From Sweltsa coloradensis (lineage: Eukaryota > Arthropoda > Insecta > Plecoptera > Chloroperlidae): a DNA stretch of 64,000 bases. Below the pieces are notes generated by a model. It ran no database searches, was not told the DNA's origin, and saw nothing but the letters and a program-made list of their open reading frames with translations. Below, in pieces: positions 36,747 to 48,604 of the stretch. Position numbers and translations under genes: made by a program. The stretch covers positions 25,895 through 89,894 of the forward strand of contig JAMZAV010005065.1 of the NCBI GenBank assembly GCA_024449915.1. The letters run 5' to 3'. Position 1 is the stretch's first letter, and every line of letters begins with the position of its first letter.

Positions 36747-36802
<56 letters not shown>
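36670..36802. repeat. (ATT)n microsatellite
   Basis: Two (TTA)n runs separated by 'gattcatagcagttgtccta'. The run resumes at 37356-37413 after the T element. All-T/A composition makes its length uncertain. Confidence 0.9.
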
Positions 36803-37355
36803 GGTACTTGTTCATTAACGGGACCCCCTCCAAAAAATGTAAAAATTCAGAAAAAATATTTCATTAGACAATCATAACTACTACATCTACTCCATCTGAG
36901 TTTCAGGAGGTCAGGGAAACACAATTATTTCGAACAAAGCCTCGAGAACATCCTTTCCGGCTACATACTTTGCGCCAGGAGTGACACGGCCTACGCCAAC
37001 ATACTCCACCTACAAAACCTTTAACGTCGCTATTTTAAATATAGAGGACTGTCAATGGAAAAGTACTTTCGTTTACAATAGCGATGTTAAATTTTTGAAG
37101 GTTAATTTGGTGTCCGTGAACGTCAATGTCAGCTGCACGGCGACGACTGCTCTCATGTAGGCCTACACGTTCCAATGAACTGTACTCGCCTGAGTAACGT
37201 TGAACGTGTGAGTCAAGTTCACTGTCTAGAGTCATATTCAACTCCTCGCAAGTTGTAATTATTTATTGTTAACAGAAATAAGAAAACAAACAAACGACGA
37301 TGGGGGGACCAATTAACAAAAAATTTGAAGAGGGTCCCGTTAATGAACAAGTACC
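36803..37355 (+). mobile_element. T-family hAT-type element (copy 2)
   Basis: Intact 20-bp ends GGTACTTGTTCATTAACGGG and CCCGTTAATGAACAAGTACC. Inserted in the (ATT)n tract, so its TSD cannot be distinguished. 553 bp, non-coding. Confidence 0.85.
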
Positions 37356-37364
37356 TTATTATTT

Positions 37365-37413
<49 letters not shown>

Positions 37414-38660
37414 GATCGAAGAGAAGAACAATATGGGTTCAGAAGTGGACGGTCTACTATTGATCCCATATTTGCTATAAGACAGACAATGGAGGGGAGA
37501 TGGCAAAATGGGAAAGAAATGCACATTGTGTTTTTGGATCTGGAGAAGGCATACGATCGCCTGCCTAGAGAGAAAGTATGGGAGTGTCTAGAGATAAAAG
37601 GAATGGAAAGAGGTTTAATAAACAGGATACAAAGTACATATCAAAGGAGTGAAAGTTGTGTACAGACAGATATGGGTAGGTCAGAATGGTTTCAAGTAAA
37701 TGAGGGCTTGCGACAAGGTAGTGTGTTATCTCCAACACTCTTTACTGTTGTAATGGATGAAATTATAAGAAGAGTGGAACCAAATACAGATGGAAGGGAC
37801 ACAAGAACATTAGTGTTTGCGGACGATGTGTTGATTTGGGGTGAGAGTGCCAGAGAAGTGCAGGAGAAGGTGGACAGATGGAACAAAGTTACTACAGAGT
37901 TTGGTCTAAAAATCAATCAGAAAAAGAGTGAATGTTTGCGTATGCAAAAGAAGACAAAGGGCAGGCCTAGAGACATGGAAAATATTGTACTACGGGGAGA
38001 AGTCTTAGAAGAAAAAGAAGAATTAAATATTTGGGAAGTATATTGACAAAAGATGCAAAAGTGTGTAGGGAAGTGTCATCTAGAGTGCAAAAAGCAGAAG
38101 GGTTTTACCAATTGGTGAGAAAGTTACTATGGAATGAGTTGTTCCCACAAAAATGTAAAATTTTGCTGTATAAGGCATATTTTGTACCTATACTAACATA
38201 TGGGGCAGTAACATGGGCAGTGGGAACAAAAGAAGAGAGTCAGCTGGAAGCAGCAGAAATGAAGTTTTTAAGAAGTATAAAGGGAGTTACAAAGATGGAC
38301 AAGATAAGAAGTAATGAAATAAGGAAAGAACTGGGATTGGAGAGATTAAATTTTAAGCTAGGAAGAGAACGTCTAAGATGGTTTGGACATATGAAAAGGA
38401 TGGGCAGGGAGAGGATTCCAAGACGAGAATTTGAAGCGGCAGAGAAGGGGAAAAGAAGAGTAGGAAGGCCAAGAGAAAAATGGGAAAGATTAATTCAAGA
38501 AGACGTTGGAAAACGGAATGAAGTGTGGGAGCATGTGGCAAGAGTAAAGCTGTGGGAGGACAGAAGAGAGTGGAGTAAATTGGTGGAGAGGAAGGAGTTA
38601 GATGATGTGGAAGAAACACTGAGTCTGGCAAGCTTAGTATCTACAGTTTCATGCCCTTGA
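37414..38660 (+). pseudogene. Non-LTR retrotransposon RT, 5'-truncated, nearly open
   Basis: The frame opens at 37414 without a start codon (EEQYGFRSGRSTIDPIF) and runs through the main RT blocks: VFLDLEKAYDRLPRE (catalytic Asp, block A), LRQGSVLSPTLF (block B) and LVFADDVLIWGE (catalytic FADD box). It hits a stop at 38044 through a one-base loss in 'gaattaaatatttggg'. The next frame carries on at once (LGSILTKDAKV) through LTYGAVTWAV, RLRWFGHMKR and VGRPREKWERLIQED, and stops at 38658-38660. The C-terminal RWFGH/GRPREKW pattern is typical of RTE/Jockey-like lineages that lack RNase H; the clade is not certain. Endonuclease and N-terminal RT are missing; the 5' edge is the (ATT)n tract. The 3' side ends with a (TTA)n tail at about 38716-38742. 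Transcription or mobility is not implied. Confidence 0.85.
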
Positions 38661-38699
38661 TAATGGTGGAAAACCACCACTCAACCCGACATAGTTGGA

Positions 38700-38742
38700 A
38701 CTGAGTTATGATGATTATTTTATTATTATTATTATTATTAAA
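38700..38742 (+). repeat. 3' microsatellite tail of the retrotransposon
   Basis: 'tgatgattattttattatta' and more TTA units lie 40-80 bp after the RT stop, as expected for the 3' tail of a non-LTR element primed on simple repeats. Confidence 0.6.
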
Positions 38743-38759
38743 TTGTGCGTCGTTACTTA

Positions 38760-40110
38760 GGCCTACTGTTACTAGGTAGCAACTTCTAGTTTTCTGCACA
38801 ATTCATGAAAAAAAAATTAGGTTGTTTCCCTTCCCAGGAAATCCTAAGGTTGTCATGTGATGTCCTCTAAATGAAAGATATGAAAAAGATTAAAGAATGC
38901 CAACGCTTGTAATCTTCCAAGATACGTATTATTGCAATGTAGCAACGTTTTCTATTGATCGTTATGGATTTGTTGGGGGCAGAGTCTCAAACCAATAAAA
39001 TCAAGTCACCCGTCGATAATACTATGTCACTTGTGACTTAGTGGGACTCAAGACTGCCAAACCAAGTCATATTTGCTGGCAGGTGACATAGAATGAGTGA
39101 CTTGACTCACCTCGACTCAAAACAAGTGGGCTCAAGACTTGGCCCCCTGTATCAGTCACCAGCAGTACGATTCTGTAAGGATAACGTGAATGTCGCTATC
39201 GTTAAAACAAAATCATTTGTTGTGCTCGTTTACCATTATTGTAAATTCTAACTTAGAGTTTTAAAAACAAAAGCCGTAACGAAATCAAGTACATAGGCAG
39301 TGATATTTGGCATGAGTATCATTAGTACCGGTAAGCCTATATAGGATAGGCTACCTACCTACTTTGATGTTGTTTGCGGTTGATACCTTAACGATTGATG
39401 ACGAGGATTCAAAAGGTATCGCTATAAATGCTTGTTAAATTATGGGTTCACGGTCATGTAGATGTAAAAAAAATATAACTGCCTAGGAGGCTACTTGATT
39501 TCGTTACGACTTTCGTTTTGATTCGCTAAGCCAGAATTTACATTGGTAATTACGATAAATGAGCAAAACAAATGATTTTGTTCTAACGATAGCGACATTC
39601 ACGTTATCCTTACAGAATAGGGAATGCTCCTAAAATTTTTTTTTGAATATATTCGTAACGTTGTTACTAAAAAAAAAACGATTCCCCAAAAAAGTCCTTC
39701 GAAAAATGTTTTTTACTTGGTTTTATGAGGGTGTGAATATTCGTGTTTAAATTCCGCGCGTAAACAGGCGTAGCTGACTGACATCCATGTGACGTCACAT
39801 AGAAGTATCGTTTCGTCAGTCTGCCGGTAGGGGTTTCACCGCCTGTCAAATTCATTGGTTCCTAGTCAATTCCTAGCAAAGGCAGGGGGCCCAAGGTCTT
39901 GGTTACCATGGAAACCAGAGTCGATAAAGAAGGTTCCCCGGATCCCCAGCGCGCGCGCGGAGATCTATTCAACTATTACTTTGTCGTGACGTCACGCAAT
40001 GTACGGAGCGTTTTAGTCCCGCTTCACCACTAGCCAATTTAAAACCTTCATAAATACGTCAAAAATCGTTAGTTTTTAAAATAAATTTTTTTTTGTGCGT
40101 ATTTCTTATT
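38760..40110. other. No recognised gene or repeat
   Basis: Unique-looking AT-rich DNA, paired with 23150-24500. 'ttaccatggaaacca' near 39900 and a GCGCGCGC run near 39950 give a small GC-rich patch (39880-39970). It could be a SCAP linker exon region, but no frame matches. Confidence 0.4.
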
Positions 40111-40119
40111 ATATTTTAT

Positions 40120-41274
40120 TGGATGAGCGTAGCGAGCGAAGCGAAGATTCCATTTCACTACACTGGAGAAAAAAATCCGGAATGTTTATCTTCTTTTTTT
40201 TGTATGTATTTTTGTGTGTTTGTTAAGAGGGAATGAGACACATTTGGCTGTTAGCAAATAGCTGTTCGCTCGGCTAAGATGCATCCGACGTATATGAAAC
40301 TTTGCAAAGTTGTCAATAAAGCATACATAGACAGCCCTGTGGTCATAGATTTTCGAAATTTTGACTTAATAAGTCAGAAAAAAATCACGAATATGGTCAA
40401 TTTTGGAGTTTTTAACAAAATCAAAATTCGTGAAAACTAATTTAATTTTTATAAATTATTTTAAAACAAAATTTAAAAATGTGTTACTGTAGAGCCCTAT
40501 AATTCCACATTTGTGACATTTGTTCAAAATTTCAGACACCTGTGGTGTCAGTTGGCCGAGCGAACAGCAATTTGCCTAAAACGCATGTCCTATACTCTCT
40601 TAACACGATTCCGGCTAAACCGATACTCCAATAACAATGAAATTTTATGGAGGCCTTTGAAATCTCTGGACTTAGAACTGCGACGTTTTTGAGCGCAATC
40701 GAAAAACTATTTCTTATTAAAATTGCAACTTTACGATTTTTTTTCGAATTTTAAAAAAATTCTTCAGCTTATAACACCTACATGCTTTATCCGATTTTAA
40801 TGATTTTTTCACATAACCTTAATTTTATGAATCTAGGTATTCGTGTAAAATTTGAGCACAATCAAATAACTATTTCTTATGAAATTCAAAATTTTTCTTT
40901 TTTTTTCTTTTTTAAAACAATTCTTTCACTTATAACACCTACATGCTTTATCCTATTGGAATGATTTTTTCACAGAACCTTAATTTTATGAATAGCCCTA
41001 TATACATTCGGGTAAAATTTGTACGCAATCGATAAATATTTCTCATGAAAATTTCAAAATTACAACTTTTTCGTTTTTTTAAATTACGATTAGGCCTAAT
41101 TAAAAAAATTTAAAATTTAAGTTAATTTTGTATTTGATTTAATACAATTTAAAAAAAATTTCAACTAAGTAATGATTTTTTCACAGAACAACTGAAAATC
41201 CGCATAACACATGGCAGCTCAATGCACCAATTACGCTCATCCAACAACGCGGCGGGACTTAAGCGTTTTCCTAG
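40120..41274 (+). mobile_element. HINE-like family A element (copy 2)
   Basis: Starts GGATGAGCGTAGCGAGCGAA and ends CGCTCATCCAACAACGCGG, then CTTAAGCGTTTTC-CTAG (41271-41274). The terminal GGATGAGCG and subterminal CGCTCATCC are inverted repeats placed asymmetrically. Two to three diverged monomers ('atttcttatgaaattcaaaa', 'acacctacatgctttatcc') lie between. Non-coding. Confidence 0.7.
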
Positions 41275-41851
41275 TGTTAATTACAATTAAGTCGCATACT
41301 AGAGTTGAGGAGCATTCCCTATTGCACTGCGGGTCCCGATATAGGCCTACACACACACATACACACAAAATAAAAAAAGTGAAAAAATTTCAGTGAAAAT
41401 TGTCCAGCCTTGTTGAAAATGTTTAGTTAGGCCTACCAGTAATTGAAAATTTTCAACATTTAGGCCTAATCACTAGGACCTAGGTAGGCCTAGTAAAAAT
41501 AAAAAATAAAAATAAATAATAAATAATAAATATTTCAACTTTAAAATTTTAAGCCAATGTTTGGCCTATCATAGGCCTATTATCAATACATAAAAATAAA
41601 TAATAAAATGTGCCTGCAGGTCCGGCCTACCGCCAAATAAAAAGTAGGCCTACTCCGGGTCATCATGTTTGCATACTGCAACCTACATCACGCTGCAACA
41701 CGCTGCAATGTAGGCCAGACCTACTACCAAATTTGAAATGTTCATGATCTAGCATGTGTTACGATAGGATATTAGTAGGTAGGAGGCCTAGGCCTACATA
41801 TTACTAGAAGCTAGGCCGAGTAGGTACTGTATTATATTTCCAGTTTCTCAC

Positions 41852-42015
41852 CAGCAAAGCAACACCGTGGCAATAGCAAATCCAATGACTGCAACTGGAT
41901 GTGAGGAACAGAAGAGCCCATGTGCATAATATAAGCCAGCCACCCGGTCTGGCACACTTCGGCGCTGTGACTCCTTGCCCTCCATCTATTTCACTCCCAT
42001 TGTATTGCCCAAGTG
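41852..42015 (-). CDS. SCAP: SCAP first coding exon (N-terminus and transmembrane segment 1)
   Basis: On the minus strand an acceptor (ttgtgtgttacag) is followed by 30 nt of 5' UTR with an in-frame TAG right before the ATG (41985-41983), which fixes the start. 44 codons plus 2 bases run to the donor CTG/GTGAGA. The protein begins MEGKESQRRSVPDRVAG, then LYYAHGLFCSSHP, then the hydrophobic VAVIGFAIATVLLC. Human SCAP has AFYNHGLLCASYP followed by transmembrane helix 1 at the same distance from its start. The acceptor upstream of the ATG implies at least one further 5' non-coding exon at higher coordinates. The damaged twin at 26323 probably represents the same exon. The family is ER-resident, with eight transmembrane segments and a sterol-sensing domain; only the first helix is encoded here. 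Confidence 0.82.
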
Positions 42016-42376
42016 CTGTAACACACAAACAATACTAATATGTAGAACTTGGCCGTGTTTTGATTAAGCATTTATATAGCCTATGTAAACAGATTGATGG
42101 CCTAGAGAAGAAGAGCCTAGCCCAGGCTCTTCTTCTCTCATGTCACCGACCCTTCACCGTCATCTCCCACCGCATACCATCCTCGTTGAAGACGGTTGAC
42201 GGGGACCCATTGGCGACAATTTCTAACAAAACTTTTGAAATGTTGTGATCTTAGTTTTGATTATCTGACTATAATGGCCGATGTACGATTGCCTGGTTGT
42301 TGTCCTCCTTTGTAAATCAGTTTTTTAACTGAATAGGATAGGCCTAGACATTAAATAAACAAATAAATAAAATAAC

Positions 42377-42916
42377 GGTACTTGTTCATTAACGGGACCC
42401 CCTCAATTTTTTGTTAATTGATCCCCCCCCCACCCCCCATCGTCGGTTTTTTACATATTTCTGTTTACAATAAATAATTACAACTTGCGAGGAGTTAAAT
42501 TTGACTCAAACAGTGAACTTGACTCACTTGTTCAACGTGACTCAGGCGAGTACGGTACATTGGAACGCGTAGGCCTACATGAGAGCAGTCGTCGTCGTGC
42601 AGCTGACATTGACGTTCACGGACACCAAATGAACCTTCAAAACCTTTAACGTGGCTATTTTAAACGAAAGTACTTTTCCATTGAAAGTCCTTAATATTAA
42701 AATCGCGACGTAAAAGGTTTTGTAGTGTGATGTCACTCCTGGCGCAAAGTTTGTAGCCGTAAAGGATGTTTTCGAGGCTTTGTTCGAAATAATTGTGTTT
42801 TCCTGGCCTCCCGAAACTCAGGTGGAGTAGATGTAGTAGAATTATGATTGTCTAATGAAATGTTTTTACCGAATTTTTACATTTTTCGGAGGGGGTCCCG
42901 TTAATGAACAAGTATC
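42377..42916 (-). mobile_element. T-family hAT-type element, reverse, perfect 8-bp TSD
   Basis: Flanked by AAAATAAC at 42369-42376 and 42917-42924. Begins GGTACTTGTTCATTAACGGG; the far terminus is CCCGTTAATGAACAAGTATC. The interior is the inverse of 3212-3763. Confidence 0.85.
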
Positions 42917-42973
42917 AAAATAACAATAACGGGAAAAAGGTAGGGTAACGTTAAAGACTATGATGCACAACAA

Positions 42974-43846
42974 CAGGCGCGGACTGGGTCGAAAAGGCCC
43001 GGGATGCTGGCATGTAGTAGGTCCCGTATGAGGTCGCGTAGTAAAGCAGGGGTCTGGGGCGAAGCCCCAGCCGCCGGAGGCAATTTCGCCGAAGGCGAAA
43101 TTTTTTTGGGTCGTTCCTAATATTTTATGGCCTAAAACGCTATTTTAGGACGCGATTAACAGGCGCCAACTAAGTAACTCTACCCGAGCTCGCAATTCAA
43201 ATCTCGCGAAAATTATATTTGAGGAAGCCTTACAACCAATAATGTAACTCGCAGTACCAAATTGACACTCGCAAAATGCGAGCTTGGGGGATGAGTGTTA
43301 TACTGGACATTTTGTCTGAATCATGCATAACTTTCCAATAATAATATGTAAGCGTAAGCTGTAACCTGTAATGAGACAATTCACGGTAGGTACTACTTCG
43401 CTACATCCCCCCGCCGGCGCCGGCTGCTCCCCCCCCCAACACCCCCACCCAACGCCATCGCCTTGCTGGTTGGAACTGGCAAACCAAAACCAAAAAACTT
43501 GCAATCACATCGAAATTTCTTCTCGTAGCGCGGCGGCGAGAAAGTCAATTAGCTATACATGAAAGTCAGTAGTTCCTACTGAAAACTGAAAAGTGAGAAC
43601 ACTGAACAACCATTCTCTTTTGAAGAGATGTCTAAGGCACCCCATGAGTCTTCGTTAATATTATTAATGTAGGCCTATTTTGTTCGGCAACTCTTTTTCG
43701 CAGTAGGTAGTAACAAATGTAGGCCTACAATCATATATTTTGTCTGAAACTGAAAGTGTAGTGTGTACAAATGTTCCACAGGGGCCCGGAATGTCAAAAG
43801 CCCGGGGTGCGATCGCACCCCAGCACCCCCTGCCAGTCCGCGCCTG
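42974..43846. mobile_element. hAT-type element with CAGGCGCGGACTGG termini, perfect 8-bp TSD
   Basis: Flanked by CACAACAA at 42966-42973 and 43847-43854. Both ends carry CAGGCGCGGACTGG in inverted orientation. Near the right end is the 18-bp palindrome GGGGTGCGATCGCACCCC (about 43804-43821). 873 bp with no transposase frame. Confidence 0.85.
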
Positions 43847-44400
43847 CACAACAATAGCCAGTGTCAAAAGAAAGTAGACAGAAACAAATAAAATACATAA
43901 AGCTATTTTATTTATTTTGCATATTACTCATACAGCATAGGCTACGTAGAGGCCTAGCCCTGTCAGCAATCAGCTGATAAAAAAGTGAACTGATTGGTTC
44001 TGGTAATGTACCAAACGTTGTCGATACAGGAACGGGAAGCTTTATTGTGCATCGTGTCGTAAGTTAACATGAGATTAAACTTTCTTCCCGTTAGGTTATC
44101 GTTCCCGTTACCAAGACGTTACAAGACGGGAGTGCAGAGGCTAGCATATAAAACTATAATTTAGAATTTAAGAACAGTAGGTAGCATTTATCTGGTTCTT
44201 TCAATAACTTTGGTTTAGTCTTAAGAAATTGTTATTTGGTTGTTATGGTAACAAGAAATCCGATATCCTGATTGGTTAGTAATGTTTCAGTGGCCTGTCA
44301 TAATGAAGTTACTCCTTTTCATTGGTCGTCGTATAAACAACAAAACGTCTGATTGGTTCGTCGTTAGAAATTTGTTTTTGTTATAACAATTTCTTAATGG

Positions 44401-44728
44401 TCAGTTCACATAAAGTCGTAGTCGTAGTCGTAGTCCTAGTCCTAGTCGTAAGAAGCAGATGAAACATATGAAACACATGTTATTGTTCACACACGGTCAC
44501 AAGGTTTAGTTTTATGGTTTAGTCGTAGTCGTTGTCATAACAAAGCTGAAAATGTTCATCTTTCTTTTGACTAAACAACAAATTCTTACGACTAGCGAAT
44601 CAGAGATCGAAACATCACTTGCAACAAAGCAAACAACAAAACAACAAACCATGACGACTACTAAACCTTACGACTAGGACTAAACCATACGACTACGACT
44701 AAACCTTACGACTTTATATGAACTGGGC
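44401..44728. mobile_element. Inverted-repeat element with TAGTCG units (copy 2)
   Basis: Left 'cagttcacataaagtcgtag' and right 'cgactttatatgaactggg' are inverse ends; inside are GTAGTC/GACTAC iterations on each side. The target duplication is not clear. Confidence 0.6.
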
Positions 44729-44814
44729 ATAAGACTAAAACGTAAACAATTTAACACGTATTTCCTATCCCCTTAGAACTAAACCAATTAGTGTGAACGC
44801 GGCCTTAGCTACGC

Positions 44815-45220
44815 CTAAAACCCGCCCTAAATCCAAAGTAGGCCTTGCCTAGGCGGTAATTACACCTAAAACTAGGGGCAAGGCTACCCCTAGCCCTACT
44901 CTTTTTAAATGGGTTCATAATCACTGGACAAAATCATAAGAAAGAAATGTGAGTGACCAATGCCTGGGAGAAGATCTAGGGCCTAGGCCTAGGCCTTAGC
45001 CCCTAGTAAGGGTAGGCCTAGGCCTAGCCCTATAGGGCCTGTCACCTTACAAAAGGCCTAGGCCTATCAAGATTTTTGATGGATTGAACTCTTAGACAGC
45101 CACCAGTAATTACTAAGAATGACCTAAGCAAGACAGTCATGATGACTAGGGCTAGGCCCTAGGCCTTGATTTTTTAGGCGAAGGCCCTAGGGCCTAGGCC
45201 TAGCGCCTAGAGGAAACTCA
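44815..45220. repeat. AGGCCTA-rich low-complexity stretch
   Basis: Dense CCTAGGCCTAGG words, paired with 29395-29810. Copy lengths differ within runs. Confidence 0.6.
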
Positions 45221-45689
45221 CATGTTGAAAGTATTACACATTTTCTTGCAAATAAAATACATTTCGCCTATGGAGAAATGGATTCATTAATGTTCCGGAG
45301 ATTACAAAACTCACATCGGTTAGGCTAGGCCTAGGCCTAATACACTCATGTTGATGAAGGAAATGAAACAAAATATGCATTGCCTGTCTGTAATTAGTGA
45401 TCAAATGTAGCCTACACAACAATGACTCATGTGAAATAACGCTAGCCGAATCTCGGTAGTAAACCATGCGATGCGCAGCTAGCTCAGGATGTTTACGTTG
45501 GGAACATGTAATATATTACGACGTTTGACTACTCGATACATTGCTTGTTATCGCTATCTAACGCATGCGCATCCAAGGGAATTTGCCCGGGCTATTCAAC
45601 CTCATTCTCATAATATTTCATAAATTTTTCCATAAAAATTCAAAATTAAAAGGGGTTTTTTAATGGTTCAAAAACCAATTTTTGTATAA

Positions 45690-46442
45690 CTAGGCCACTT
45701 CGCGAACGTTTTTTTTAGTCGCGTTTATGGATGGGTTTTTTGGAATATTTCTGTCCCAAAGATTTCTATTAAAGGGAATCTTCTTTCTTTTTCTATATTA
45801 CTTGATATTATTGTTAATTTTCACCTGTAAAAAGGGTTAAAATTCCAAAAAAACCCTTTATTTCTATGAATTTTGACCTACTTTTTAAATTTTTTTTTCA
45901 AGAGGAAAAGCTATATCACCTAATCTTTTTTGTCAAAGTAAAAAAAGAAGTTGTAGCCCCCCCCCCGTTTGGTCAGAATCGCCCAAATACACGAAAAAAT
46001 CGTATTAAAAAAAACCGGGGGGAAAAAAGTAAAAGTACGTTTTATAAAAATATTTTTTTCAAATGTCTTAAAATCATAAAATAACATATAATTTCAGTGA
46101 TTTTAAGTTCCAAAAGTTTCATCAATATCGGAGTAACCGTTTGCCAAATATCACGAAAATATCTCAATAAAAATTGGAAAAAATCGTAAAAGTACTATAA
46201 TCATAAGAAATATTTGATCGATTGTACCAAAAAACGTGGCAGGTCTAAGTTCAGAGATTTCGAAGGTCCCCTCTAATTTTCATCAAGATCGCATATGCCG
46301 TTTGCCTGGTAGAGAGCGAACAAACAGACAAAAAAACTAACAAAAACAAAACACCCGAGCTATTTTTCTTGGGGTAACGTAAGTAAAAACCAAACAAAAA
46401 AACACAAAGTCAAATAATTGAAGTCTTCGCTTCGCTCATCCA
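45690..46442 (-). mobile_element. HINE-like family A element (copy 2)
   Basis: The left end is CTAGGCCACTTCGCGAACG and the right end GAAGTCTTCGCTTCGCTCATCC. Several homopolymer-type differences from 30269-31050. A second, truncated 3' end (CTAGAAAGCTTCGCAAACGC) follows at 46576-46632. Confidence 0.65.
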
Positions 46443-46728
46443 ATCAAACGGCCGCGAGCAGGGTGTAAGATGCGAGATAACGCTCTGCAGAGGCCTAATG
46501 ATAATTGATATATTAGGCTAATAACATAATCCAATAACAACACATTGGCTTGGCCTAATGTTCATATTTCCATCACTAGAAAGCTTCGCAAACGCTTTTT
46601 TTAATCGCGTTGATGGATGAGCTTTTTAATTATAAAATGTTAATATTAATTTAAAATATTAAAAACATATTAACACGGCCCATACAAAGCAATCATTATA
46701 GGTATGTTGGATCTTTGATTGTTTGTAA

Positions 46729-47029
46729 CTAGGGAAACGCCAAAGTCGTTGTTAGACGAGTGAGAGAGCCACGTGTTGAGTACCCGTGAACATTAATTGG
46801 ATTTAAGTTAGGTAATTATATTGTGGTATAAATAATAGGGTTTTTAAGTTTTTAAGTTTAAGGGCACGTCAACTGTCCGGCCATAATGCGCCACTTTAGC
46901 CAATGATAGGCTAGGGATGTCTAAGGTAGGGGGAAGAAAAGTAATGTGTGTGTAATGTGTGTGTTGTAATGTGGTGACTCAACACATGGCTCACTCACTC
47001 GTCTAACAACGACTTTGGCGTTTCCCTAG
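46729..47029. mobile_element. Foldback family B element (CTAGGGAAACGCC ends)
   Basis: Left CTAGGGAAACGCCAAAGTCG, then GACGAGTGAGAGAGCC; right GGCTCACTCACTCGTC, then CGACTTTGGCGTTTCCCTAG. Inverted ends of about 50 bp, 301 bp in all. Both extremities are CTAG. Confidence 0.75.
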
Positions 47030-47172
47030 TATAATCTTTATACAAACATTTGTGGTCACAGACCCTTGTTGAACAGATAGGCTACACCCCAGGCTAAATG
47101 GAACGGCCGGTGTATGACCCTTAGAACAGGTACTTCCTCCAGCGTCAATGTATGAAAAATTAAAGACGATTC

Positions 47173-47548
47173 CGTCTGGGTTCGGGGTAGAATTGGCCCA
47201 GAGCATAGCTCTGCTAATCGTAAAAGGCGATTCAAGAGAAAAGGTCCACCTCGCAAACATCAACTAATAAGAGGGAAGTATATTATACTCCCCAAAACCA
47301 GAGGCGAGCTCTGGCAATCGTCGTCGGGGACACCTCCCCCTTCCCTTGACGACCTCCCCGACGACGGTGACAATGACACAACGAACGATGACAAAGACAA
47401 TGACGACCACGACGTGAGAAATCCCCCTTCCTCCCCTTACCCATGGCTGGTTCTGACCAGCATGGGCCCCTCCTCCCCATCCCCTAGGCTAGAGTCGTGC
47501 ATTATGACCTAACGGTTGACGCGTCCTTAATCCAAATAAACCCCAAAA
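47173..47548 (+). repeat. SINE-like family S copy (copy 2)
   Basis: GTCTGGGTTCGGGGTAGAAT start and 'gcgtccttaatccaaataaa' end. A diverged reverse-oriented copy follows at about 47610-47930. Confidence 0.6.
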
Positions 47549-48179
47549 AATAAAATATTTAGGCCTAGGCGAACAGAGAAAGTGGTTTATAATTTTTTGG
47601 TTTCAGGGTGCGTCAACCGTTTGTCGTCGTCCTATTATGAAAAAAGGCTGGTCCCATACGTCCCCCGTTTTAGTTTGGATTAAGGGTGCGACAACCGCTA
47701 GGTCAAAAATCACCACTCTTGCCTAGAGGATATAGGGAGAAAAATCCCATGCTGGTGCTGGTCAGAAATATCCACGGGTAAAGGTGAAAGAAAAGGGAGG
47801 GTTCTCGCGTCGTGGTCGTCGTCGTTGGGAAGGTCGTCAGAGAATATGGGGGGTCCCCGACAACGACTGCCAGAGCTCGCATTCTAGTTTCGGAAAGTAA
47901 TATACTACCCTACTTACCAGCTGATGTTTGCGAGATAAAATACGTCGCACTGTTTCTTGTAGATCATCACCAGCCCAAACGAAGTGTAAAATAGTATCCT
48001 TGATAGCCAGCAATGGCCCAGCATCATTTACAGAATGACAGAAGAAATGAAAACAAAATAATAATCAACATTTACTTGGTTCATCTGATCGCAAACTTTC
48101 ACAGGCTGTGTTCTATTTTACTAATGGGTATTTTAAACATTTGCAATCTAAGTTCAAATTTTTCACATTTTTATTTCTT

Positions 48180-48400
48180 GTGAGCTTAAATCGCAACAGA
48201 TATTGCTCATTTTGTTAGCAGTTCTCAGTTACTTGGTCACGGATGTGTGTTTAAAATTTCAGCTCAATCTATTTGGCCGTTCGGCCGTATGAGCCCGGAC
48301 AGACAGACAGACAGACATTGGACAATGCTCACGGCCAAGGCCCGATCGAGTATAGCGTTATGAAAAAGACTACGTTCGCTGCGCTCACTCGTCTAACAAG
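48180..48400 (-). repeat. Family B body fragment with an ACAG run
   Basis: Ends 'cgttcgctgcgctcactcgt' (about 48373-48393), which resembles the asymmetric-inverted-repeat plan of family A with a different word (GACGAGTGAGC). Contains (ACAG)5 at 48299-48316. A related unit is at 48850-49065. Confidence 0.45.
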
Positions 48401-48419
48401 GCTGTTAGTAAGGTATACA

Positions 48420-48604
48420 CTAGGGAAACGCCAAAGTCGTTGTCAAACGAGTGAGTGAGCCAAGTGTTGAGTACCCGGGAACATCCCCTTTCCTCCCCTA
48501 TACCTAAGGCTGGATCTAGCCCAGTATGGCCCATGGGGAATGATACCGAGTACTCAACACATGGCTCACTCACTCGTTTAACAACGGCTTTGGCGTTTCC
48601 CTAG
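48420..48604. mobile_element. Foldback family B, intact 185-bp MITE
   Basis: Starts CTAGGGAAACGCCAAAGTCG and ends with the inverse, CTAG at 48601-48604. The arms are about 55 bp and match almost base for base; the loop contains 'ccctatacctaaggctgg'. Confidence 0.8.
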
